Positions 52,481 through 59,806 of a DNA stretch of 64,000 nucleotides are shown piece after piece. A program made the translations under genes and the position numbers. Positions within the stretch are counted from its first letter, which is position 1. Every line of letters starts with the position of its first letter. Origin of the DNA: Bradyrhizobium sp. CSA207 (GTDB lineage Bacteria; Pseudomonadota; Alphaproteobacteria; Rhizobiales; Xanthobacteraceae); assembly GCF_029051685.1 (NCBI RefSeq), contig NZ_JAACFT010000005.1, positions 62,001 through 126,000 of the forward strand, in the 5' to 3' direction. The notes under the pieces were generated by a model, which did not search any database, was not told the DNA's origin, and saw nothing but the letters and a program-made list of their open reading frames with translations.

Positions 52481-52524
52481 AAAAAGCAGAACCGGCACAA
52501 CCCCCGCGGGTCGTGCCGGTTCTT
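52481..52524 (-). terminator. rho-independent terminator of the TPR gene
   Basis: GAACCGGCAC (52489-52498) pairs with GTGCCGGTTC (52513-52522), with a GC-rich loop. Read on the minus strand a TTTTT run follows at 52485-52481. It is 22 bases past the TPR stop codon. Confidence 0.75.
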
Positions 52525-52545
52525 GTCGTTCGCAGATCGGGTGTC

Positions 52546-53085
52546 TCAGTAAACGAGCGTCGCGCCGGTCGGCTTGTCGAGCGCCGCAGCAAGCGAGCGA
52601 TATTCGGAGCTGTCGGTGCCGGCGAGCGAGGCGATCTTGTTCAGATGATACTGCGCCTGTTCGCGGTTGCCCTGCTCGAGCTGCCAGAGCCCGTAATACT
52701 GCCAGGTCCGGACGTGGTTCGGATCGTCCTTCAGCGCCAGCTCGTAATAGACCTTCGACGATTGATAGTCGCCGAGCTTGCGATAGGAGTAGCCGATCAA
52801 ATTGGCAACGTCGGCGACGTCGTCGCGCTTGAGCGACTTCAGCTGGTCGATCGCGCCGGTGTAGTCGTGGCCATCGTAGATCGTGGTGTAGGCGGTGCGA
52901 TAGGCGGCAAGGAATTTGGGATCGCTGACGGAGGAGCTTTTCTTCTTCGACTTCTTGGTCGAGGTGTCCGATTTCGGCGGCGAGGGCTCGTCGCTGCCCG
53001 CGGCGTAGGCGCTGGTCAGCACCGGTCCGGCGGCCAGCGCCATCGAGACAAGTCCCGGTACCAGAAGCATGGAAAGTTTGCGCAT
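52546..53085 (-). CDS. TPR-repeat periplasmic protein
   Basis: The protein is 179 aa from ATG 53085, with GGGAGAAG upstream. A signal peptide (LSMLLVPGLVSMALAAGPVL) is followed by a Lys/Ser-rich linker and about three TPR units: AAYRTAYTTIYDGHDYTGA, VANLIGYSYRKLGDYQSSKV and WQYYGLWQLEQGNREQAQ. It is likely a protein-interaction factor in the envelope. It has its own terminator. Confidence 0.87.
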   Translation of the reverse strand: MRKLSMLLVPGLVSMALAAGPVLTSAYAAGSDEPSPPKSDTSTKKSKKKSSSVSDPKFLAAYRTAYTTIYDGHDYTGAIDQLKSLKRDDVADVANLIGYSYRKLGDYQSSKVYYELALKDDPNHVRTWQYYGLWQLEQGNREQAQYHLNKIASLAGTDSSEYRSLAAALDKPTGATLVY

Positions 53086-53192
53086 TCATCTTCTCCCGTA
53101 TGGAACGTGGCGATCCTACACGATTGCCTGAAGACCGGAACACCCAACGGACCAAAACATTCCCGGCAGCCCAGCCTATTCGTCCGGCCATA

Positions 53193-53210
53193 GATGACAA
53201 ACTTGTCATC
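53193..53210. promoter_or_regulatory. palindromic site between TPR and Lys-rich secreted genes
   Basis: GATGACAA-2 bases-TTGTCATC is a perfect dyad 141 bases upstream of the ATG at 53334. Further on, TTCAG at 53237 and 53248 are direct repeats 11 bases apart, as in OmpR/PhoB-type sites. Confidence 0.45.
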
Positions 53211-53333
53211 GAGATGAACGGAAGCCTGCAGCGGGCTTCAGACTGGGTTCAGTGCGCGCCGCCTAGGCTCCGACCTACGATCGAAGGGATGGCAAAGGGC
53301 GCCGCCTCGAGATCCTTCACAGAGGAGACCACC

Positions 53334-53705
53334 ATGTTGAAGACCATTTCCGCAGCCTTGCTTGCAGCGTCCGTCATCGCAGCCCCGGCCTTCGCGGCCG
53401 AGACCGGCAAGACCACCACCACGACCGCGCCGGTGATCAAGGCGGACCAGAGCCAGACCAAGGCGTCGAACTCCGCCGCGAAGCCGGACTCCGGCGTCAA
53501 GGCCGACACCAAGGCCGCCGACGTCAAGGCGGGCGCCAAGCCGGACTCCAAGGCGAACGCTATGAACGCCAACGCCGCCGTTAAGCCCGACGAGCACAAG
53601 AGCGTGCGCACGCACCGCCATCACCACAAGCAGGTGTCGGCCAAGAAGCAGCTGAAGGCGCAGCCGGACCTCGCCAAGCCGGCGACAGCCGACAAGCGTA
53701 GCTAA
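53334..53705 (+). CDS. small secreted Lys/Ala-rich protein
   Basis: The protein is 123 aa from ATG 53334, with GAGGAGA upstream. A signal peptide (LKTISAALLAASVIAAPAFA) is followed by repeats of K-A-D/P-D-S type (AAKPDSGVKADTKAADVKAG) and a short His cluster (RTHRHHHKQ). The mature protein is low complexity and highly basic. The histidine cluster could bind metal or nucleic acid, but no function is known. Host-like codon use argues for a real gene. Confidence 0.8.
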   Translation: MLKTISAALLAASVIAAPAFAAETGKTTTTTAPVIKADQSQTKASNSAAKPDSGVKADTKAADVKAGAKPDSKANAMNANAAVKPDEHKSVRTHRHHHKQVSAKKQLKAQPDLAKPATADKRS

Positions 53706-53918
53706 CGACTGATCCCGCGCGGCGGCACCCCCAGCATTGCCCCGCCGCCGCGCGCGGAATTCAGGCCCGGCCTGTCGTCTCGGCGCCTGCGCGAAAGGGC
53801 AGGCACCGGCGGTGGGCCGGTGGGCTATTCGCGAGCTTTGCTCGCAGGACCGAATTCCCTTTGCGCAACCTTGGGGCTAGAACGTCGCCGGCACTGATTG
53901 GCGGGAGAATGCGATTCC

Positions 53919-54326
53919 GTGAGGCGATTGGCAAAACGTGCGGCGATCCTCCTGCTGCCGCTGGCGCTTGCGGCCTGTTTTGGCAGTGATGACCGACCGT
54001 CCCTGGTGGACGCAGGTCCGCAACCGTTCCCCGATAATTTCCGCAGCGACACGCTGGCGCTCATGCGCACCTATCTGAACAATCCGGTCGGCGTTCGCGA
54101 CGCCGGCATGGCCGAGCCGGTGTTGCGCGAGGTCGGGGGCCGGCAGTTTTACGTGAGCTGCCTGCGCTTGACGCCACGCGAGACCGACGGCAGCTACAAG
54201 GGAATGCGCGAGCGCGCCGTGGTCTTCGTCAACGGCCGGGCGGACCGCGTCGTCGATCGCGCCAGCGAGCTCTGCACCGGAGCGGTTTACGCACCCTTTC
54301 CGGAACTCGAAAAGATGGCGCGGTAG
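53919..54326 (+). CDS. small lipoprotein of unknown function
   Basis: The protein is 135 aa from GTG 53919; TTG 53898 is an alternative. The lipobox LALAAC follows a short hydrophobic stretch, so it is probably lipid-anchored. The mature part has two more cysteines (YVSCLRLTPRETDGSYK and SELCTGAVY) that may form a disulfide. It looks like a conserved small alphaproteobacterial lipoprotein. No partner is evident. Confidence 0.8.
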   Translation: MRRLAKRAAILLLPLALAACFGSDDRPSLVDAGPQPFPDNFRSDTLALMRTYLNNPVGVRDAGMAEPVLREVGGRQFYVSCLRLTPRETDGSYKGMRERAVVFVNGRADRVVDRASELCTGAVYAPFPELEKMAR

Positions 54327-54622
54327 CGCAAACGCAGTCTTCATCGCCGGGTGCTAAAACAGCACCTGCAGGAGCTGCTGGATCACATTTCGGCGAGCTT
54401 TGAACGGGTTGTTTCGCCTCGCGACAAATGGTGACAAATGGTTACGGCGGACCTCGTGCAGAGGATAAAATCTGTCGGCACGAGCAGACGTGACGGAACA
54501 AAATCGGCTTGTTGCCGCCCCGTCACAGTTGCGGACGATCAACGTTCCGGCATCGCCGCGAAGCAACCCAATTCACGCCACGTTGTTTGCTGAGTGTCGA
54601 ATATGAAAGAACGGGGATGATC

Positions 54623-55333
54623 ATGAAAACGATTTGGCTTGGCGCGGCGGCACTGCTCGCGCTGGCAGCGCCAGCCGCAGCGGCCGACATCCAGCCGCGC
54701 CCCTACACCAAAGCGCCGGCGGCCTACACGCCGCCGCAGGTGATCTATAATTGGACCGGTTTCTACATCGGCGGCCATGTCGGTGGCGCGTTCGCCGGCG
54801 ACAGCAGCTTCCAGTCGAGCGACGCACGCTTCATGGGCGGCGTGCAGGGCGGCTTCGACTATCAGTTCGCGCCCAATTGGGTGATGGGCGTCGAGGCCCA
54901 ATATTCGTGGCTGCCGACCAGCAACAACGGTGTCCTGTTCCCGCTGGGCACGCAGGTGACCTCCAACACCGACCAGATCGGATCGGTGACCGGCCGGATC
55001 GGTTACACCTGGGGGCCGGCGCTGGTCTACGCCAAGGGCGGCTACGCCTGGCGCAACAACGGCCTCGGCGTCAACATCGCCGGCGTGCCGCAAGCCTTTA
55101 CCACCACCGGCAACAACAAGGACGGCTACACCGTCGGTGCCGGCCTTGAATACATGTTCGCGCCCAACTGGTCGGCCAAGGCCGAGTACCAATACTATAA
55201 TTTCGGCAGCACCACCTTCACCTCCGGCCCGGCGGACATCGTCGGCGTCCGCGGCCGGGAGGACGAGCATACCGCCAAGGTCGGTGTGAACTACCGCTTC
55301 GGCTGGGGCGGCCCGTCGGCCTCGCGCTACTGA
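54623..55333 (+). CDS. outer-membrane beta-barrel protein (Omp31 family)
   Basis: The protein is 236 aa from ATG 54623, with GGGGA upstream; ATG 54617 is two codons longer. A signal peptide (MKTIWLGAAALLALAAPAAAA) precedes ADIQPRPYTKAPAAYTPP, a typical rhizobial mature start. Eight beta-strands alternate with NWTGFYIGGHVGGAFAG, GVQGGFDYQFAPNWVMGVEA and the terminal AKVGVNYRFGWG ending in aromatic residues. It is a small porin-like barrel of the Omp25/Omp31/RopB group. A hairpin terminator follows. Confidence 0.93.
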   Translation: MKTIWLGAAALLALAAPAAAADIQPRPYTKAPAAYTPPQVIYNWTGFYIGGHVGGAFAGDSSFQSSDARFMGGVQGGFDYQFAPNWVMGVEAQYSWLPTSNNGVLFPLGTQVTSNTDQIGSVTGRIGYTWGPALVYAKGGYAWRNNGLGVNIAGVPQAFTTTGNNKDGYTVGAGLEYMFAPNWSAKAEYQYYNFGSTTFTSGPADIVGVRGREDEHTAKVGVNYRFGWGGPSASRY

Positions 55334-55377
55334 GCTGCCGCCAGGCGCGACGATCTGACCAGGCGCTACGATCCGAC

Positions 55378-55403
55378 AAAGGCCGGCTTCGCCGGCCTTT
55401 CGC
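55378..55403 (+). terminator. probable terminator of the Omp31-type gene
   Basis: AAAGGCCGGC (55378-55387) pairs with GCCGGCCTTT (55391-55400). The T run is short, so efficiency is uncertain. Confidence 0.6.
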
Positions 55404-55518
55404 TTGCCAGCCCTTGCTTGTCAGCCGGTTGTTTGCTTTGCGTGAACCATCTGGCGCGTCATTTGCAGGCAAACATTCCCGCGCGGGCCTCCTCACGCGC
55501 GTCACGGGGCTGAGGTAA

Positions 55519-55537
55519 AGCAAAAATAATTTTTGCT
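55519..55537. promoter_or_regulatory. perfect AT-rich palindrome upstream of small secreted gene
   Basis: AGCAAAAAT and ATTTTTGCT form 9-bp arms around one base. It is 65 bases before the ATG at 55602. A GGAAC-N15-GTT sequence starts at 55544, one base short of the general-stress spacing. Confidence 0.45.
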
Positions 55538-55601
55538 GCTTACGGAACTCGCGCTCCGGAAGCGTTATTATGAGAATTACCGGGCTGGTGGGACAACGAA
55601 C

Positions 55602-55841
55602 ATGCGTATCTTGGTGTCGGGGGTGGTCTCGTGCTTCCTTGCGCTGCCGTGCTCTGCACAGACAATCCTCAAATCCGAGCCTTTGATGCTGGCACCTTAT
55701 GAGGTCGCCTTCGTCCGGGACGGGGCCTGTCCGTCCGGCAAGGTGCTGAAGGTCACCGGCGCGATCCGCGGGCTGCACCGCCGTAAGGCCTGCGTGGCCC
55801 TGGCCGGCGAGCAGGCGTCGCTGGCGACCGCCACGCCCTGA
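55602..55841 (+). CDS. small secreted protein, 79 aa
   Basis: ATG 55602 starts a signal peptide (MRILVSGVVSCFLALPCSAQ). The mature protein has two cysteines (RDGACPSGKVLKVTG and HRRKACVALAG) and the pattern VRDGACPSGKVLKVTGA, which looks like a conserved small periplasmic fold. Function unknown. It is divergent from no gene and isolated, with an operator-like palindrome upstream. Confidence 0.75.
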   Translation: MRILVSGVVSCFLALPCSAQTILKSEPLMLAPYEVAFVRDGACPSGKVLKVTGAIRGLHRRKACVALAGEQASLATATP

Positions 55842-55867
55842 CGCCGAAGCGGCGTTCGGCCGGATCT

Positions 55868-56122
55868 TTACGAACTCAATTGCAGCTCCATCCTCGCCTC
55901 CAGCTCGGCGTCCGCCTTGTTCTTGGCGGGGTCTTCGCCTTGGGCGGCCTGGCAGGGCTTGATCTCATAGTCGTTGTCCAGCACCCGGCGCGGCCCGGGT
56001 CGCTGCTGGTCGGTACTGACGTCCACGACGAGGCCGCTGCGCTGCGCGAGCTTCCAGACGTCCGACTCGCCCGGATAGGCCTTGCTGATCTGGGCGTCGT
56101 TGCAAAACAGCGCGTACGGCAT
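55868..56122 (-). CDS. small hypothetical protein, 84 aa
   Basis: ATG 56122 is preceded by GGGAG. The protein starts MPYALFCNDAQISKAYPGES and continues with a charged C-terminal half (LEARMELQLSS). The pattern ALFCNDAQISKAYPGESDVW recurs in small Bradyrhizobium proteins as far as I recall. No signal peptide. Longer frames upstream look non-coding. Function unknown. Confidence 0.68.
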   Translation of the reverse strand: MPYALFCNDAQISKAYPGESDVWKLAQRSGLVVDVSTDQQRPGPRRVLDNDYEIKPCQAAQGEDPAKNKADAELEARMELQLSS

Positions 56123-56426
56123 CCTTCCCGCTCCCGTAAAGACCGTTAACGTGCTGTGGGGGTGAGGGTTTCCCACCGGCAGGTCAATCACGGGGCCGTG
56201 ATCCTGGCAGCGGGCCCTGAGTCGTAAACGAGTCCTGAATCCCAAAAAAAAGAATCCCTGGGACTCGTTTGCCGGAATCAGCGGATGTTTTCGGCCATGA
56301 CGACCGACCTGAAAACATCCTGCGGGCACATGCTCCTGCCGCTGACGCTGGCTCTGTTCGGCGCCTGTGCAGCCAATCTCTGGTTGGTGTGGTCGTGGCT
56401 GTAACAAGGGCCTTGAGAGACCGGCT

Positions 56427-56816
56427 CTACTTGTCCGCCGGCGGTGGTGGCGGGACGTCGCGGATGGCGGCGCGGAGCCTGGTCAGGGTCGCCGCGCAAT
56501 ATTCCTCCCGTTCGCGCTCGAACCGCTCCTGGTGCTTGCGGAAACTGGCGATGCGGGCCTGCATCTCGGTGCGGAAATCGACGCCGGTCCGCGGCGGGAC
56601 CTGGACGAGTCGAGGCTGCGGGCCGGCGAGCGGCGAGGTGGCCGCTGGCGGCTCGATTTCGACCGCAGCAGCCCGGACGGCGACGATCTCGGTGATCACG
56701 GCGGACGCGGCCGCCGGGGCCTGCGGCGGGGGAAAGTCGTCGGTCCTGCCGGAGACCGATTGGACGAAGGCCAGTGTCTGAGCGATCAGCGCGTCGCGCT
56801 CCCTGATCCACTTCAT
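56427..56816 (-). CDS. small hypothetical protein, 129 aa
   Basis: ATG 56816 (MKWIRERDALIAQ) is preceded by AAGGGTGGGA. The first 25 residues form an amphipathic helix. A Pro/Ala-rich centre is followed by a C-terminal coiled-coil-like region (RIASFRKHQERFEREREEYC) and a PPPPP tail. No family is recognised. The pattern suggests a small structural or adaptor protein. Confidence 0.65.
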   Translation of the reverse strand: MKWIRERDALIAQTLAFVQSVSGRTDDFPPPQAPAAASAVITEIVAVRAAAVEIEPPAATSPLAGPQPRLVQVPPRTGVDFRTEMQARIASFRKHQERFEREREEYCAATLTRLRAAIRDVPPPPPADK

Positions 56817-56919
56817 GGTCCCACCCTTTGCTGGATCCATTCCACCAAAGCTGGTCCGCCGAATCAAGTCAGGCATTTGCAGGATTGCATATTTTTCCCG
56901 ATTGTCCGACACTCAACCG

Positions 56920-57084
56920 ATGGATGCCGGAGAAGAACAATCGGAGGAAGCGCAGGGCCTAAGGCTGGTGCGCGCCTTTCTGTCGCTGTCGCCGGACAAG
57001 CGGGCAGAGGTGATCGCGTTCGTCGAGGCCTTGGTGCGTGCTCATGGCCGGCCCGGGGAGGGCCAGGAGGCCTCACCGACGTGA
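56920..57084 (+). CDS. small helical hypothetical protein, 54 aa
   Basis: ATG 56920 starts MDAGEEQSEEAQGLRLVRAF, then LSLSPDKRAEVIAFVEALVR, an acidic-then-helical layout seen in several short rhizobial proteins. The ribosome site is weak. It lies next to the decayed region. It may be a real small regulator-like protein, but no function can be given. Confidence 0.6.
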   Translation: MDAGEEQSEEAQGLRLVRAFLSLSPDKRAEVIAFVEALVRAHGRPGEGQEASPT

Positions 57085-57155
57085 GCCTTATCGCGCGCGC
57101 GGATTGACGTTGGGCACAAAGGGCGCAACGACCACGCGGACCTGCTCAACGCGAT

Positions 57156-57306
57156 CCCGGCATTTCCGCCACGATCGGGCGGCTGTCGGAGGTCTCCTCG
57201 ACCATTGCCGCGGCCGTCGAGAAGCAAGGCGCCGCGACCAAGGAGATCGCCCGCAACGTGCAGCAGGCGGCCCACGGCACCCAGCAGGTCTCTTCGATCA
57301 TCACTG
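57156..57306 (+). pseudogene. methyl-accepting chemotaxis protein fragment
   Basis: The plus strand encodes [20 protein letters not shown] and [20 protein letters not shown], then QQVSSIIT. This is the signalling-hairpin region of a methyl-accepting chemotaxis protein. It has no start, no N-terminal sensor part and stops being similar near 57303. It is therefore an isolated fragment of about 50 codons. Confidence 0.75.
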
Positions 57307-57311
57307 AGGAG

Positions 57312-57416
57312 GGCCATGGCGATCGCGAACAGGAAGCCTGTCGCGACGATCGCCGCCACGGCACCGGCGATGATCTTGGCCTTCTGTCGGATGGTGGTTG
57401 AGCATCCGATGCGCAC
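57312..57416 (-). pseudogene. N-terminal membrane-anchor fragment, opposite strand to the MCP piece
   Basis: ATG 57416 on the minus strand reads [19 protein letters not shown] and LFAIAMA, a clear transmembrane helix, and then runs into the antisense of the MCP fragment. It looks like the first 35 codons of a membrane protein joined head to head with the MCP piece. A further minus-strand frame ending at 57088 ([13 protein letters not shown]) could be the tail of the same or another gene. Confidence 0.5.
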
Positions 57417-57434
57417 ACTACCTCATGTTCGGAG

Positions 57435-57797
57435 ATTTCGGACAACCTCGGTCTCGGGCCTCGGCTCGGAGGACCCGGCCACGGCTGCGATCCGGGAATG
57501 CTGCCTGCGCTGCTGCAACGGCTCGGCGCGCGCTCGCTGCTCGATGCGCCCTGTGGCGATGCAGGCTGGATCGGCCGCATGAGGCTCGATGTCGATTACA
57601 CCGGCATCGATATCGTACCGTCGCTGATCGCGGCAAACAGGGAGCGGGTAGTGCGCGGCGAATTGTCCGGCCGCTTCCGCATTGCCGACATCACGCGCGA
57701 TACGCTGCCCCGTGCCGAAATGAACATGACGCGGGCGCCGTTCAACTGGCCGGCTCCGCGCGCTGATCATGCCGGTGCGACGGGTGGGAGGGCCTAA
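57435..57797 (+). pseudogene. class I SAM-dependent methyltransferase, frameshifted and internally deleted
   Basis: Residues GLGSEDPATAAIREC lie in one frame up to about 57495. LPALLQRLGARSLLDAPCGD continues in another from 57501, so one base is missing near 57497. The SAM motif (LLDAPCGDAGW), LDVDYTGIDIVPSLIAANRE and RFRIADITRDTLPRAE follow. The sequence then jumps to NMTRAPFNWPAP, which in this family lies near the C-terminus, so a middle piece appears deleted. The product is unlikely to work. The stop overlaps the GFA start. Confidence 0.65.
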
Positions 57798-58216
57798 TGA
57801 TAACCGCCAGATGCAGTTGCGGCGCTGTTGCGCTTTTGCTTCCCGGGCCGTCAAGCCTCGTCGCGGCCTGTCACTGCACCGAGTGTCAGCGGCGAACGGG
57901 CGCGCCGTTCGGTGTGGGTGCCTTTTACCCCGCTGAGGTCGTCACGATCTCGGGAGCTCCAAAGGAGTACGTTCGCGCCGCCGCAAGCGGCGGCAAGGTG
58001 CGTTGCTATTTTTGTCCCGACTGCGGTTCAACGGTGTATTGGAAGGCCGACAATCTGCCTGCGATGATCGGCGTTGCCGTTGGCGCAATCGCGGACCCAA
58101 ACTACCCGGCGCCGGTGAGATCTGTTTTCGAGCAGTCGAAGCATCGCTGGGTCGACATCAACGGCGCGGCCGTCGAACACTTCCAGCAAAGCAGCGTGGC
58201 GAAGAATTCAAGCTGA
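57797..58216 (+). CDS. GFA (glutathione-dependent formaldehyde-activating) family protein
   Basis: The protein is 139 aa from ATG 57797, with GGGAGGG upstream. The zinc ligands of the CENP-V/GFA fold are present in TARCSCGAV, AACHCTECQRRTGAPFG and YFCPDCGSTVYW. GFA proteins bind zinc and sometimes glutathione, and the true substrate is usually unknown. It follows the decayed methyltransferase and ends just before the tRNA-like repeat at 58230. Confidence 0.9.
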   Translation: MITARCSCGAVALLLPGPSSLVAACHCTECQRRTGAPFGVGAFYPAEVVTISGAPKEYVRAAASGGKVRCYFCPDCGSTVYWKADNLPAMIGVAVGAIADPNYPAPVRSVFEQSKHRWVDINGAAVEHFQQSSVAKNSS

Positions 58217-58229
58217 GGATCGCATCGAG

Positions 58230-58253
58230 CGCTGGTGCCGGCTGAGGGGATTG
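58230..58253. repeat. candidate attachment site copy (matches 3' end of tRNA-Thr)
   Basis: Twenty-four bases match positions 59037-59060 at the 3' end of the tRNA-Thr gene with one mismatch, in the same orientation. The segment between the copies carries a recombinase relic, as expected of a decayed integrative element. Confidence 0.6.
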
Positions 58254-58408
58254 GTCAGTACAGCCGACAGGAATCCCCGGGAATTGTGAGCTTCGGAGTC
58301 TGGTCGGAGGCCGAACGCTTGCTGCCGGGACGCCCCAAGCACAGCTAGGCCGCTGCGGGAGGCCAGCCGGGTGGCTGTTCGGACGAAGTGAACTAGGTTA
58401 TTGTTTGC

Positions 58409-58454
58409 GCACGATCTTTTCGGAAAGCCGCTGCGCACTTTTCCGAATCATGCT
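58409..58454. repeat. intergenic palindrome
   Basis: CGATCTTTTCGGAAAG and CTTTTCCGAATCATG arms face each other across a few bases. It is related to the GAGCATG/CATGCTC element at 50952-51048 and abuts the stop of the small gene at 58455. Confidence 0.5.
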
Positions 58455-58679
58455 CTAGCCCCCCCAGTTCTTGTAGGGACTATCCACCAGGGGATTCGGT
58501 TGGTCGTTGTAGTAAACCGGCGGACGAGGCCCCGCGTAGGCCCCATAGGGAACGGGGCTCACGATCACGCCAGGATCCCGAGGGGCAACGGCGTGTTTGC
58601 GGTGTGGGTGGTGTGCCGTCGCGGCATTTGCCGAGGCACATAGGGCAATGAGAAAGCCTAAGCTCAAAAAGAAACGCAT
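58455..58679 (-). CDS. small secreted Pro/Tyr-rich protein, 74 aa
   Basis: ATG 58679 has GGGAGA about 8 bases upstream. A signal peptide (MRFFLSLGFLIALCASANAA) is followed by a His/Arg segment (HHPHRKHAV) and a Pro/Tyr-rich tail (YAGPRPPVYYNDQPNP). This is a common type of short rhizobial envelope protein. It lies inside the segment bounded by the tRNA-Thr duplication. Function unknown. Confidence 0.72.
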   Translation of the reverse strand: MRFFLSLGFLIALCASANAATAHHPHRKHAVAPRDPGVIVSPVPYGAYAGPRPPVYYNDQPNPLVDSPYKNWGG

Positions 58680-58802
58680 CGCATCATCTCCCAAAGAAGC
58701 TGGCACGCGTGCTCACGTAAGGCCGGCCGCGCAGGCTGCAATCGGCACGAACTTTCACGAGCCGTCACATCGGCGGCATCAATGGCAGCCGCCCATCGGT
58801 GG

Positions 58803-58964
58803 GTGACTCAGGACGTGCCGCAGTTGCGCATCCTTAACGACAAATTGTTCAACGCGGCACGCGAGAGACGGTTTGCAGCCGGGGCTCCCGCCGCGCGAAA
58901 GCGTCCCAAGTCGCAGCGTCTCTTGTCAGGGTTTCTGCGCTGCGGCGCGTGCGGCTCCGGTATG
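58803..58964 (+). pseudogene. serine recombinase/resolvase C-terminal remnant
   Basis: The plus strand reads VTQDVPQLRILNDKLFNAAR, then RPKSQRLLSGFLRCGACGSGM. In large serine recombinases a recombinase domain with L-R-I-(I/V)-x-x-x-L-W/F is followed by this zinc-ribbon (LLSGLLxCGxCGxxM). The catalytic N-terminal domain is missing and the frame loses similarity after the second cysteine pair. It is a relic of an integrase-like gene. Confidence 0.7.
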
Positions 58965-59039
58965 AGGCCGTCCAAACGGCCCTATCGATGGGGGCAAAGG
59001 CAGCCCCGATCGGTAAGGCCATTGTGTCGGCTAAATCGC

Positions 59040-59114
59040 TGGTGCCGGCTGAGAGGATTGAACTCCCGACCTTCGGTTTACAAAACCGCTGCTCTACCGC
59101 TGAGCTAAGCCGGC
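59040..59114 (-). tRNA. tRNA-Thr (anticodon TGT)
   Basis: The minus strand from 59114 folds as a cloverleaf: acceptor GCCGGCT, D-arm with GCTCAGCGGTAGAGC, anticodon loop TTTGTAA (TGT), T-arm GGGAGTTCAATCCTC and a genomic CCA end at 59042-59040. It reads ACA codons. It is charged by ThrS, encoded at 28.7 kb. Its 3' end is duplicated at 58230-58253. Confidence 0.95.
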
Positions 59115-59227
59115 GACGCTGGAAAGCGGGGCAGAGCCCGGCCTGCGCCGGGGCTCTCAGTCTGCCCGGGCGCCGCAATATCAGACTTGATTGGAAAGTG
59201 CCAGAACCCGCGACTGATCGCCGGCAT

Positions 59228-59254
59228 GAAATAGGCGGCCCGAAGGCCGCCTAT
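59228..59254 (-). terminator. probable terminator of the secreted protein gene at 59310
   Basis: ATAGGCGGCC and GGCCGCCTAT form a perfect 10-bp stem with a 4-base loop. On the minus strand TATTTCA follows. It lies 56 bases beyond the stop, after the 15-bp tandem repeats. Confidence 0.65.
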
Positions 59255-59264
59255 CCTGTCGCGC

Positions 59265-59309
59265 TCGACTTGGATCAGTTCGACTTGGATCAGCTTGAAT
59301 TGGATCAGT
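59265..59309. repeat. three tandem 15-bp repeats directly after a stop codon
   Basis: Units at 59265-59279, 59280-59294 and 59295-59309 share TTGGATCAG with three or fewer differences between them. They end exactly where the stop codon of the minus-strand gene at 59310 begins. Confidence 0.85.
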
Positions 59310-59771
59310 TTACTGGCACCGGTGCCGGCGGCCGTCGTCGCCCTTGACCCAGGTGCCAGGCGTGCAGACGAAGCCGTTGCGCTCGGCGTAGCTGCGCGTA
59401 TCCCAGCCAGGGTTGTACCGCGAATTGTCGTAGGCGTACGAATTGTCGAAGGCGCGGAACGGTGCGGTTGCGATCGCGCCCGCAGTTCCGATGGCGGCGC
59501 CAGCGACGTCGCCGGCGACATCGGTCGGCCAGAAGCCGGTGCGGGTCCTGTTCCAGTCGTTATACCGGTCGGCATTGGTCTGGCGATAGGACGTGCGGCG
59601 ATGGCGATAGCCGCTATCGGTGGACGGGTTTCCCGGTCCGAGATTCTGGCAATTGGCGTTGGGGTATTGCGCCGAGCAGCGCCCCGGATTGTTGATCACC
59701 GCTTGCGCCATGGCCGGCGCAGCAAAAGTCGTCGCCGCGATCGCGACGGCGCCAAGGAGTTTGATGTTCAT
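59310..59771 (-). CDS. secreted protein, unknown function
   Basis: The protein is 153 aa from ATG 59771, with GGGAG about 10 bases upstream. A signal peptide (MNIKLLGAVAIAATTFAAPA) is followed by a Tyr/Asn/Arg-rich mature chain containing PGRCSAQYPNANCQNLGPGN and a C-terminal cysteine pair (FVCTPGTWVKGDDGRRHRCQ). A central Gly/Ala helix (VAGDVAGAAIGTAGAIATAP) may insert into a membrane. A GGAAC-N16-GTT promoter candidate lies 36 bases upstream. It is likely an envelope protein induced in general stress. Confidence 0.78.
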   Translation of the reverse strand: MNIKLLGAVAIAATTFAAPAMAQAVINNPGRCSAQYPNANCQNLGPGNPSTDSGYRHRRTSYRQTNADRYNDWNRTRTGFWPTDVAGDVAGAAIGTAGAIATAPFRAFDNSYAYDNSRYNPGWDTRSYAERNGFVCTPGTWVKGDDGRRHRCQ

Positions 59772-59806
59772 GGTTGTTGACTCCCGCTGTGATTGACGGG
59801 GGCTAA

